Assembly: GCF_000802155.2 (NCBI RefSeq)
Contig: NZ_JQGJ02000003.1
Location: 248,001-312,000, forward strand
Source: Pseudomonas frederiksbergensis
Lineage (GTDB): Bacteria > Pseudomonadota > Gammaproteobacteria > Pseudomonadales > Pseudomonadaceae
Direction: 5' to 3'
DNA length: 64,000 nt
Each line of letters starts with the position of its first letter. Positions within the stretch are counted from its first letter, which is position 1. The position numbers and the translations under genes were made by a program. This document shows positions 37,511-45,247 of this stretch, piece by piece. The notes beneath the pieces were generated by a model. It was not told the DNA's origin. It saw only the letters and a list, made by a program, of their open reading frames with translations, and searched no databases.

Positions 37511-38848
37511 ATGGACTTTTTCCGCAGCCGGATGCTGCTTGTTTTTTGGCTGGCGCCACTAATCGCCCAGGCCGACTCCCCACCGACCCACGAATTCACC
37601 CTGGACAATGGCCTGAAGGTGGTGGTGCGCGAAGATCATCGTGCGCCACTGGTCAGCTCGCAACTCTGGTTCAGAGTGGGTTCGGCCGACGAAGCGCCAA
37701 GCCGTTCAGGGCTGTCTCACGCACTGGAACACATGGTCTACAAAGGTAGCCACAAGAGTTGTGCGGGCGAGGCCATGGAAATCCTGGGTTCCCTGGGCGC
37801 TCAATACAATGCCTTTACCGGGAAAGATTTCACCGTACATCATCAAACTCTTGAGCCTCGTCACTTGGGCGTCGCGTTCGAACTGATGTCAGACCTCATG
37901 TCAACTGCGCACCTGCGCGCCGAAGACTGGTTGCCGGAAATCGCCGTCATCCAGGAAGAACGGCGCGAGGGCCAGGACCAACCTGGGGAGCTGGCCCTGG
38001 AACGCTTTCTTAGCCTGGCCCACCTTTCAAGTGGCTACCGCACGCCCACCATCGGCTGGGCACACGACCTGCAGCGACTCGACATCGCTGACTTGCGCGA
38101 CTGGTATCAAACCCGCTATGCGCCGGGAAATGCCGTGTTGGTCGTGGTTGGCGATGTCACGCTTGAACAGGTCAAGCGGCTGGCACAAAAGTACTTCGGT
38201 GCGGTAGCCGCCCGTCCTTTCACCATGGCGCGCGCACCGCTGGAGCTGGACCGACCCGGCGAGCGCAGGCTCATCCTTAATGTACCCGACGCCTCTCGGC
38301 AATTACTGATTGCGTTCAATGTCCCGGTGCTGGTGACCGCCGAGCCTCCACGAACCGTGCACGCGCTGCGCTTGCTGCAAACGCTACTGGCGGGTTCAAG
38401 CAGTGCCCGCCTGCAATCGCAGCTTCAATTCAAGACCTCGCTGTTCTCCACTCTATCCTCCCAGTACAACTGGCTGGCACGTGGCGACGGTCTTTTGTTG
38501 ATCGACGGCCATATCTCCAATGCCTACACCGGCTCGCTCGATGACGCGGAGGCGCGCGTGTGGCAAGAAATTGAAAAGCTACGAACCCATCCCCCCGCGG
38601 CTGATGAACTGGAACGAGCCCGAACGCAACTGATCGCGCAAAACATTTACGGCCAGGACTCGATAGAAGGGCAGAGCTATTACCTCGGCGCCCTGGTAAG
38701 CAACGGTCTGCCCTGGCGATCGATGAACGACGAAATTGCCGACCTGAAAAAAGTGACTCCGGATGACATCCGACAAGCCGCCGCGACCTATCTGACCCGC
38801 GATCGCCTGGCCATAGCTCAAGTCCACCGGGAGCAAACCCATGAATAA
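37511..38848 (+). CDS. Periplasmic M16 zinc metallopeptidase, catalytic subunit type (copy 2)
   Basis: This 445-residue paralogue of the protein at 33948 has a signal peptide (cleavage after LIAQA, about residue 21). The zinc motif is intact (H70, E73, H74 in LSHALEHMVYKG; Glu of IQEERR near 149). It shares with copy 1 an identical run of 21 residues just after the signal peptide (starting THEFTLDNG) and THPTIGW-like and YAP-N motifs further on, but many other positions differ, so the duplication is not recent. GC content looks somewhat lower than copy 1. It overlaps its own partner gene by 8 bp. Substrate unknown. Confidence 0.88.
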   Translation: MDFFRSRMLLVFWLAPLIAQADSPPTHEFTLDNGLKVVVREDHRAPLVSSQLWFRVGSADEAPSRSGLSHALEHMVYKGSHKSCAGEAMEILGSLGAQYNAFTGKDFTVHHQTLEPRHLGVAFELMSDLMSTAHLRAEDWLPEIAVIQEERREGQDQPGELALERFLSLAHLSSGYRTPTIGWAHDLQRLDIADLRDWYQTRYAPGNAVLVVVGDVTLEQVKRLAQKYFGAVAARPFTMARAPLELDRPGERRLILNVPDASRQLLIAFNVPVLVTAEPPRTVHALRLLQTLLAGSSSARLQSQLQFKTSLFSTLSSQYNWLARGDGLLLIDGHISNAYTGSLDDAEARVWQEIEKLRTHPPAADELERARTQLIAQNIYGQDSIEGQSYYLGALVSNGLPWRSMNDEIADLKKVTPDDIRQAAATYLTRDRLAIAQVHREQTHE

Positions 38849-40310
38849 ACCAGCTCACGTAGGTTGTCATGCGTTGTTGGTCATCGCACTGTTGGGTTGT
38901 TGCGCACAGGCTTTGGCCGATACCGTTTCTCATAGCTCCAATTTGCGTCTGCAATCGCTTCTTGAGCCAGACATTGTCGCACCCCAGCCGCGCGCCCTGA
39001 CCGTCAAGGGTTGGAAAACAACGGCAGGCAGCAAGGTCTTGTTCATCCGTACGACGGCAGCGCCGATGTTCGATGTCCATGTCAGCTTCGAGGCGGGAAG
39101 CGCCCGCAGCAATATCCCTGGCCTCGCCGGCGCAACCTACAACATGCTCAGCGAAGGCGTGCCAGGTATGGAAAGCCATCAAGCAATCATCGGCACCTTC
39201 CAGAGTCTGGGGGCGAGGCTCAGCATGGATATAGGTCTGCACCGCAGCGAATTTTCCTTGCGCAGCTTGAGCGAAGTGGAAAAGCGCGCTCCAGCCCTGC
39301 GGCTGTTTTCGCAAATGTTGGGCAGTCCTCTCCTAAGTGACGACGCATTGGTAAGGGCAAAAAACGAGGCGAAAGACATACTGCTGCGTGGCATACAGAA
39401 CCCGACGAGCTTCGCGTTCCAAACCCTCAAGGAACAACTGGCCCCCGAACGTCCCTATGCTCAACCGACGTTCGGCACAAACGAGGCGTTGGAATCTCTG
39501 ACGCGCCAAGCGGTACAGGACTTCCATCGGCAAGCCTACTCGGCTCCAACGGCGCAGATCACCTTGGTCGGCGACCTCACGCTCGAACAGGCGCAACTGA
39601 TCAGCCAGCAGATCAGCAGCGCCTTGCCCGGCAGCCGCCAGGCCGTCGCCGGTCCCAACAGCTCCTCCTCGGCCGGCACGCCAAAAAACAGCCATATAGA
39701 ACGGGAGCTGCAACAAACCCAACTTTTGCTCGCCCAGTCCACCGTGCCGCGCAAGCATGCCGACTACCTTGCGCTGGACGCAGCAAATATGATTTTCGAA
39801 AACCGATTGATGACGCAGCTGAGGGAAAAACGCGGCCTGGTGTATGGCACCGAGATTCTGCAGTGGGACTGGGCCGATGGCGCCCTGGCTGTCATCTCGC
39901 TTCGGACCAGTCCACACTTCAGCCAGGGCACTCAGACGTTGCTGCGCTCAATGTTCACCGACTATCTGCGCGACGGACCAACGCAACAGGAAGTTGACCA
40001 ACTGAAACGCCGGATGAAGAGTTCGATTGCTCATGACACCGCCAACAATTCACAGATTCTCGATCAGTTGATCAAGATAAACCGATATGACCTGCCGCTG
40101 GATCTGGACCACACCGTCCAACAAATGCAGAAACTGACCCCCAAGCAAATAAAGGACGCACTGAATCGGCACCTTGAAGCCGATGGCTGGCACGTTCTGA
40201 CGGTGGGCCCCACGGCTGAGCAGCAACCTTTGCCAGCGCCAGTGTCGCCGTCGGCCGATCCGCTCCAACAGGACATATGTCGCGCCACGCAGACCTTTAT
40301 GGCAATTTAA
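38841..40310 (+). CDS. M16 peptidase-like partner subunit without zinc motif (copy 2)
   Basis: This 489-residue paralogue of the protein at 35297 has a signal sequence at residues 1-27; LLGCC at about 17-21 could be a lipobox, so a lipoprotein is possible. The zinc motif is missing (AGATYNMLSEGVPG), while the C-terminal LMTQLREKRGLVYGTEIL region is kept. It ends with an extra tail (DPLQQDICRATQTFMAI) not seen in copy 1. It is expected to pair with the copy-2 catalytic subunit. Confidence 0.87.
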   Translation: MNKPAHVGCHALLVIALLGCCAQALADTVSHSSNLRLQSLLEPDIVAPQPRALTVKGWKTTAGSKVLFIRTTAAPMFDVHVSFEAGSARSNIPGLAGATYNMLSEGVPGMESHQAIIGTFQSLGARLSMDIGLHRSEFSLRSLSEVEKRAPALRLFSQMLGSPLLSDDALVRAKNEAKDILLRGIQNPTSFAFQTLKEQLAPERPYAQPTFGTNEALESLTRQAVQDFHRQAYSAPTAQITLVGDLTLEQAQLISQQISSALPGSRQAVAGPNSSSSAGTPKNSHIERELQQTQLLLAQSTVPRKHADYLALDAANMIFENRLMTQLREKRGLVYGTEILQWDWADGALAVISLRTSPHFSQGTQTLLRSMFTDYLRDGPTQQEVDQLKRRMKSSIAHDTANNSQILDQLIKINRYDLPLDLDHTVQQMQKLTPKQIKDALNRHLEADGWHVLTVGPTAEQQPLPAPVSPSADPLQQDICRATQTFMAI

Positions 40311-40389
40311 CGCTGCAGCGCCGGGCGCACCTTCACGCCTGGCGCCTATGCTTGAAATAACGAGATCCTACGTGCTTGCAGCTTCCTCC

Positions 40390-41382
40390 ATGTCCAGCCA
40401 GCAATTTACACCGGCCTTTGGCCTGGCCAATCCACACCTGCAAACCTTGTGGGGGCCATTATGGCGAAAATCCTACCCCCTCAACCGTGAACGAGAGCGG
40501 CTGTGGCTGGAAGATGGCGACTTCCTCGATCTCGACTGGTACGGGCCCCATAGTGCCGACGCGCCGTTGGTGCTGGTGCTTCACGGGCTGACCGGTTCTT
40601 CCAGCTCGCCCTACGTGACGGGCTTGCAACGAGCACTCGACGACCAAGGCTGGGCCAGTGTCGCGCTGAACTGGCGCGGGTGCTCGGGGGAGCCGAACCT
40701 GCTGCCCCGCAGCTATCATTCAGGCGTCAGCGAAGACTTGGCAGCCACCCTGATCCACCTGCGGAGCCGACGACCATTGGCCCCCCTGTTTGCAGTGGGC
40801 TATTCCCTCGGCGGCAACGTCTTGCTCAAGCACTTGGGCGAGACCGGCAACGACAGCCAACTGCAGGGCGCGGTGGCCGTTTCAGTGCCGTTTCGCCTGG
40901 ACCAGTGCGCCGACCGTATCGGACAGGGGTTTTCCCGGTTCTACCAAGCGCACTTCATGCGCGAGATGGTGGCCTACGTACGCAACAAACAACGCCAGTT
41001 CCAGCATGACGGACGCCACGAAGGGCTTGCGGCCCTGGCCGCGCTGGGCTCGCTGGACAACATGCGCACGTTCTGGGATTTCGATGGGCGAGTCACTGCG
41101 CCGCTGCACGGGTTTTCGGACGCGGCGGACTATTATCGACGCGCCTCCAGCCGCTATTTCATGGCGGGGGTCAAAACACCGACCTTGCTTATCCAGGCAG
41201 CCGACGATCCGTTCGTATTTCCCCACAGCTTGCCCGAGCCCGATGAGCTATCTGCGTCGACCCGGCTCGAACTGCATACCCGGGGCGGACACGTCGGGTT
41301 CGTCGACGGGACGTTGCGGCGCCCCGGCTACTATCTGGAAAGGCGCATCCCCAAATGGCTGGCGAGCCTGGGACACGGTTGA
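40390..41382 (+). CDS. YheT-family alpha/beta hydrolase
   Basis: This 330-residue hydrolase (UPF0017/YheT family, esterase-like) has FGLANPHLQTLWGPLWRK at the N terminus, the oxyanion region LVLHGLTGSSSSPYVTGL, the nucleophile Ser in AVGYSLGGNVLLKHLGE, an acid region (IQAADDPFVFP) and the His in HTRGGHVGFVDG. The substrate is unknown. The start at 40390 (MSSQQFTPAFG) is chosen on family form; an upstream ATG at 40348 would add 14 residues, and neither has a strong ribosome site. It converges on the sulfurtransferase gene with a 3-bp gap. Confidence 0.87.
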   Translation: MSSQQFTPAFGLANPHLQTLWGPLWRKSYPLNRERERLWLEDGDFLDLDWYGPHSADAPLVLVLHGLTGSSSSPYVTGLQRALDDQGWASVALNWRGCSGEPNLLPRSYHSGVSEDLAATLIHLRSRRPLAPLFAVGYSLGGNVLLKHLGETGNDSQLQGAVAVSVPFRLDQCADRIGQGFSRFYQAHFMREMVAYVRNKQRQFQHDGRHEGLAALAALGSLDNMRTFWDFDGRVTAPLHGFSDAADYYRRASSRYFMAGVKTPTLLIQAADDPFVFPHSLPEPDELSASTRLELHTRGGHVGFVDGTLRRPGYYLERRIPKWLASLGHG

Positions 41383-41385
41383 GCA

Positions 41386-42240
41386 TTACTCGCCCTTCGC
41401 CACGCCCCGCTGTGGATCCGTGATCCACTCACTCCAGGAACCGGCATATAGCTTGCCCAACGGATATCCTGCCAGGCACAGCGCGAACAGGTTATGGCAT
41501 GCCGTTACGCCGGAGCCGCAATAGGCCACCAAGCCGGTCGGCGAGCGATCACCGAGTTTTCCGGCAAAGCGCTGCTCGAGCTGGTCGGCCGGCAGGAAAC
41601 GTCCATCGACGCCCAGGTTGTCGGTGAACGCCGCGCATTGCGCGCCCGGAATATGCCCGGCCACCGGGTCGACCGGCTCGACTTCCCCCTTGAATCGCGG
41701 CAATGCCCGCGCGTCCAGCAAGGTCATTTCCGGTTGGCCGAGGCGTTGCTGCAGCGCTTGCGCGTCCACCAGCAAATCCGCGTCCGGCGAACCATTGAAG
41801 GTGCCGGGCGCGATGGCAGGCGGATCGAGACTCAGGGGCAAACCCGCCGCGTGCCAGGCCTTGAGCCCGCCGTCGAGGATGTGGACGCCCTCACGCTTGC
41901 CCAGCCAGGCCAGCAACCACCAGGCCCGAGCGGCGTAGGCACCGGGGCCATCGTCATACAGCACGACGTCACTGTCGTTATTGATCCCCCAGGCCCGCAG
42001 GCGCGCAATCAACGCGTCAGGCTCAGGCAGAGGATGGCGCCCGGTCACACCCCTGACGACCGAGCCGCTCAGATCGCGCTCAAGGTCGGCGTGGGACGCA
42101 CCGGCAATATGGCCTTCGGCGTAGCTGCGCTGGCCGTAGTCCGGATCTTCGAGGGCAAAACGACAATCAAGAATCACCAGCCCGGGCCGTGATCGCCTCT
42201 GTTCGAGGGCTTGGGGGCTGATGAGTTGCGCGATGGGCAT
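41386..42240 (-). CDS. sseA: 3-mercaptopyruvate sulfurtransferase (two rhodanese domains)
   Basis: This 284-residue protein has two rhodanese domains: the N-terminal one inactive (ILDCRFALEDPDYGQRSYAEGHIAGA) and the C-terminal one with catalytic Cys in VAYCGSGVTACHN. CGSGVT is the loop of mercaptopyruvate sulfurtransferases rather than thiosulfate-specific rhodaneses (CRxGx). It transfers sulfur from mercaptopyruvate to thiols or cyanide. The start MPIAQLISP is chosen; a longer frame runs towards laoR without family similarity. The gene lies 37 bp after the laoR stop on the same strand. Confidence 0.88.
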   Translation of the reverse strand: MPIAQLISPQALEQRRSRPGLVILDCRFALEDPDYGQRSYAEGHIAGASHADLERDLSGSVVRGVTGRHPLPEPDALIARLRAWGINNDSDVVLYDDGPGAYAARAWWLLAWLGKREGVHILDGGLKAWHAAGLPLSLDPPAIAPGTFNGSPDADLLVDAQALQQRLGQPEMTLLDARALPRFKGEVEPVDPVAGHIPGAQCAAFTDNLGVDGRFLPADQLEQRFAGKLGDRSPTGLVAYCGSGVTACHNLFALCLAGYPLGKLYAGSWSEWITDPQRGVAKGE

Positions 42241-42277
42241 GGCGAGCTCCTGTGGCTGAATCAAGCAGGTCCGACCC

Positions 42278-42985
42278 TTACTGCCCTTCTTCCAGGGTCT
42301 GGGCCAGGGGGACGTAGAATTCTTTGAACAACGCATCCACCGCTTCACGGGCCTGGTCGGTCACGAAACCCGCTTCGAGCACCAAGACCTGATACACGCC
42401 ACGCTTGATGGCTTGTTCGCTCAGGTGATTGGAATTTTCCCGGGTGGTACACAGGAACCGTACCCAGGACGTGAGGATGATCCATGCGTTAAGGGTCAGT
42501 GATTCGATCTGCACGCGGTCCATTTTCAAGATGCCGGCAGCGACGAACCCCTCGTAGATCGCGGTGCCATGAATCAGGCAGCGCTGGGAAAATCGTCGAT
42601 AACGAGCCGCTAGTTCCGGGTCACTGTCGAGCAGGTGCTCCAGGTCCCGATGCAGGAATCGGTAGCGCCACATCGCCGATAGCAATTCCTGCAGGTAAAA
42701 GCGCTTGTCATCCACCGTGGACAGGCGGCCCTGGGGCGGGCGCAAGAAGCTGTCCACCAGGTTTTCGTACTCACTGAACAGCACGGCGATGATCGCCTGC
42801 TTGTTGGGGAAGTGGTAATAGAGGTTGCCCGGGGACATCTCCATATGAGCGGCAATATGGTTGGTACTAACGCTGCGCTCGCCCTGCCGATTGAACAGCT
42901 CGAGGCTGTTCTGCACGATGCGCTCGCTGGTTTTCATTCGTGGGGCCATGGCTTGGGCTTTACTGAAAAAGTGATCGAAGGGCAT
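42278..42985 (-). CDS. laoR: TetR family regulator, LaoR-like
   Basis: This 235-residue TetR protein has an N-terminal helix-turn-helix (SVSTNHIAAHMEMSPGNLYYHFPNKQAIIAVLF, about residues 37-70) and an all-helical ligand domain. Position and order match LaoR of the P. aeruginosa lao locus, a repressor of fatty alcohol oxidation genes. The start at 42985 has an AGG site about ten bases upstream; MAPRMKTSERI twelve residues later is the alternative. It is divergent from laoC, and a perfect palindrome lies in the shared promoter region. Confidence 0.85.
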   Translation of the reverse strand: MPFDHFFSKAQAMAPRMKTSERIVQNSLELFNRQGERSVSTNHIAAHMEMSPGNLYYHFPNKQAIIAVLFSEYENLVDSFLRPPQGRLSTVDDKRFYLQELLSAMWRYRFLHRDLEHLLDSDPELAARYRRFSQRCLIHGTAIYEGFVAAGILKMDRVQIESLTLNAWIILTSWVRFLCTTRENSNHLSEQAIKRGVYQVLVLEAGFVTDQAREAVDALFKEFYVPLAQTLEEGQ

Positions 42986-43037
42986 CTTACGACCTATCGG
43001 TCACAGGATAAAACCCAAGCGATCTACAGAGGCTCAT

Positions 43038-43066
43038 TTGACTTTTTAGAGCATAAGCTCTAGAAA
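43038..43066 (+). promoter_or_regulatory. laoC promoter with embedded palindromic operator
   Basis: A -35 box TTGACT (43038-43043) and a -10-like TAGAAA (43061-43066) are separated by exactly 17 bases. The spacer contains the perfect inverted repeat TAGAGC-ATAA-GCTCTA (43047-43062). A TetR dimer bound there would block RNA polymerase. It lies about 35 bp upstream of the laoC ATG and about 60 bp upstream of laoR. The assignment to LaoR is inferred from position. Confidence 0.6.
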
Positions 43067-43098
43067 GCACCGACTCCAATAAAAATCCGGTGCCCGCC

Positions 43099-44529
43099 AT
43101 GCCCGCTGACGTTGCTTACCTGCACGAGTCCCAACAGCACCTGGACGAACTCCAGGCGCTCTTCAACGCCCAGCGCCAGGCCTACGCGGCTCACCCGATG
43201 CCGCCGGCCGAGCAGCGACGGCAATGGCTCAAGGCATTGGCCGAATTGTTGAGTACTGAACGGCAGGCCCTGATCGATGCCATCAGCGAGGATTTCAGCC
43301 ACCGCAGTGCGGACGAAACGTTGTTGGCCGAGCTGATGCCGAGCCTGCACGGTATCCACTACGCCAGCCGGCACCTCAAAGGCTGGATGAAGCCCTCCCG
43401 GCGCAAGGTTGGCGTGGCTTTCCAGCCAGCGTCGGCCAAGGTGGTCTACCAGCCGCTGGGGGTGGTCGGGGTCATCGTACCCTGGAACTATCCGCTTTTC
43501 CTGGCGATCGGCCCCCTGGTCGGGGCGCTGTCGGCGGGCAACCGGGTGATGCTCAAACTCAGCGAATCGACCCCTGCCACTGGCTTATTGCTCAAGCAAT
43601 TGCTGGCCCGGATATTTCCCCAGGACCTGGTGTCCGTCGTGCTTGGCGAAGCGGACGTTGGCATCGCATTTTCCAGGCTGCCGTTCGATCACCTGCTGTT
43701 CACCGGCGCAACCAGCGTGGGCAAGCACGTGATGCGTGCCGCCGCGCAGAACCTGACACCCGTTACTCTCGAACTGGGCGGAAAATCCCCCGCCATCGTT
43801 TCCAGTGACGTCCCGCTTGAACACGCCGCCGAGCGCATCGCCTTCGGCAAGACGCTCAACGCCGGACAGACCTGTGTCGCACCGGATTATGTGCTGGTGC
43901 CGCAAAACCGTGTCGGGGCGTTCGTCGAGGCGTATCGCGAGGCCGTGCGCGGGTTTTATCCGACGTTGATCGACAATCCGGACTACACCGCCGTCATCAA
44001 CGAACGACAACTGGCGCGGCTCAACGGCTACATCGCCGACGCAACCAGCAAGGGGGCGTTGTTGATCGAGTTGTTCGAGCAAAGCCAGGGCCGACGCATG
44101 GCCCACAGCCTTCTGCTGAACGTCACGGATGAAATGACGGTCATGCAGGACGAAATTTTCGGGCCGCTGCTGCCTATCGTCCCCTATGAAACGCTCGACC
44201 AGGCATTTGCCTACATCAATCAGCGACCTCGTCCGCTGGCGCTTTACTATTTCGGCTACAACAAGACGGAACAGAATCGCGTGCTCAACGAAACCCATTC
44301 CGGCGGCGTCTGCCTTAACGACACACTGTTGCACGTGGCTCAGGACGATATGCCGTTCGGCGGCATTGGCGCTTCGGGGATGGGGCATTATCACGGACAC
44401 GAAGGTTTCCTGACCTTCAGCAAAGCCAAGGGCGTGCTGGTCAAGCAGCGGTTCAACGCGGCGAAACTGATCTACCCGCCTTATGGAAAACCGTTGCAGA
44501 AACTGATCCAGAAGCTGTTCATCCGCTAA
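43099..44529 (+). CDS. laoC: Aldehyde dehydrogenase, LaoC-like (coniferyl aldehyde dehydrogenase family)
   Basis: This 476-residue NAD(P)-dependent aldehyde dehydrogenase has GVVGVIVPWNYPLFLAIGPL, the catalytic Glu in LELGGKSPAIV and catalytic Cys in NAGQTCVAPDYVL. The C-terminal tail (KLIYPPYGKPLQKLIQKLF) is that of the coniferyl/fatty aldehyde dehydrogenase group. In P. aeruginosa LaoC oxidises long-chain aldehydes formed by LaoA. An in-frame GTG lies three codons upstream of the chosen ATG. It heads the laoC-laoB-laoA run. Confidence 0.88.
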   Translation: MPADVAYLHESQQHLDELQALFNAQRQAYAAHPMPPAEQRRQWLKALAELLSTERQALIDAISEDFSHRSADETLLAELMPSLHGIHYASRHLKGWMKPSRRKVGVAFQPASAKVVYQPLGVVGVIVPWNYPLFLAIGPLVGALSAGNRVMLKLSESTPATGLLLKQLLARIFPQDLVSVVLGEADVGIAFSRLPFDHLLFTGATSVGKHVMRAAAQNLTPVTLELGGKSPAIVSSDVPLEHAAERIAFGKTLNAGQTCVAPDYVLVPQNRVGAFVEAYREAVRGFYPTLIDNPDYTAVINERQLARLNGYIADATSKGALLIELFEQSQGRRMAHSLLLNVTDEMTVMQDEIFGPLLPIVPYETLDQAFAYINQRPRPLALYYFGYNKTEQNRVLNETHSGGVCLNDTLLHVAQDDMPFGGIGASGMGHYHGHEGFLTFSKAKGVLVKQRFNAAKLIYPPYGKPLQKLIQKLFIR

Positions 44530-44556
44530 CCAGCGTCTTCCCGGGTAATAACAATA

Positions 44557-45108
44557 ATGAACCCAAGCCTGACCGATACGCCCACCCTGTCCCGACGCGG
44601 CTTGCTGCAACTGAGCTTCGGCGCCAGCGCCTTCCTGGTCACCGTCGGATTGGGCGCCAGCCTGAGCGGCTGCTCCTCCGGCGAACCGGCCCGCGGGCTG
44701 GCGGCATTGCGCGACAGCGACCTGCCATTCCTGCGCGCAGTGATCCCCGCCATGCTCGATGGCGCGACGACAGCTGGAACACGCCTCGTCGCCACCGATG
44801 CCACGCTGCAGAGCCTGGATCGAGGGCTGGCGCACCTGTCGCCAGCCATGCTCAAGCTCACACGCCAGTTGTTCGATGTGCTGACGCTGGGCGTTACCCG
44901 TGGGCCGCTGACCGGAATCTGGGGCGCGTGGGAAAACGCCAGCGCCGATGACATCCGACAGTTCCTGAGCCGGTGGGAAAATAGCTCGCTGAGCTTGTTG
45001 CGCCAAGGCCACGGCTCACTGCTGCAAATGGTGATGATGGCGTGGTACAGCCGGCCGGAGTCCTGGGCCCATTGCGGGTATCCAGGACCACCGTTGATTT
45101 CAAGCTAG
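44557..45108 (+). CDS. laoB: Tat-exported putative lipoprotein, LaoB-like
   Basis: This 183-residue protein has a twin-arginine signal (SRRGLLQL at residues 12-19), a hydrophobic core and a lipobox LSGC with Cys39, so it is probably a folded lipoprotein exported by Tat. The rest is helical (LPFLRAVIPAMLDGATTAGTRLV, then WENASADDIRQFLSRWENSSLSLL) and resembles the small subunits that accompany GMC-type dehydrogenases. In P. aeruginosa LaoB is needed with LaoA for long-chain alcohol oxidation. It follows laoC by 27 bp and is separated from laoA by a REPIN. Confidence 0.82.
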   Translation: MNPSLTDTPTLSRRGLLQLSFGASAFLVTVGLGASLSGCSSGEPARGLAALRDSDLPFLRAVIPAMLDGATTAGTRLVATDATLQSLDRGLAHLSPAMLKLTRQLFDVLTLGVTRGPLTGIWGAWENASADDIRQFLSRWENSSLSLLRQGHGSLLQMVMMAWYSRPESWAHCGYPGPPLISS

Positions 45109-45117
45109 CGCAGCCGT

Positions 45118-45210
45118 CCTGTGGAGCGGGTTTGCTCGCCAATGCAGTTGCACCTTCAACACCTATGCAAGCTGATCCACCGCCTTCGCGAGCAAGCCCG
45201 CTCCCACAGG
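45118..45210. repeat. REPIN between laoB and laoA
   Basis: CCTGTGGAGCGGGTTTGCTCGCCAA (45118-45142, one base shorter and with changes) faces its complement ending CCGCTCCCACAGG at 45185-45210 (beginning TTCGCGAGCAAG), with about 42 nt between. The core is the same as at 17090. It lies inside the laoCBA transcript and would form a long hairpin. Confidence 0.85.
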
Positions 45211-45247
45211 TGACTGGTCGCCCAAAAATAACAACGAGCACCTGAAC

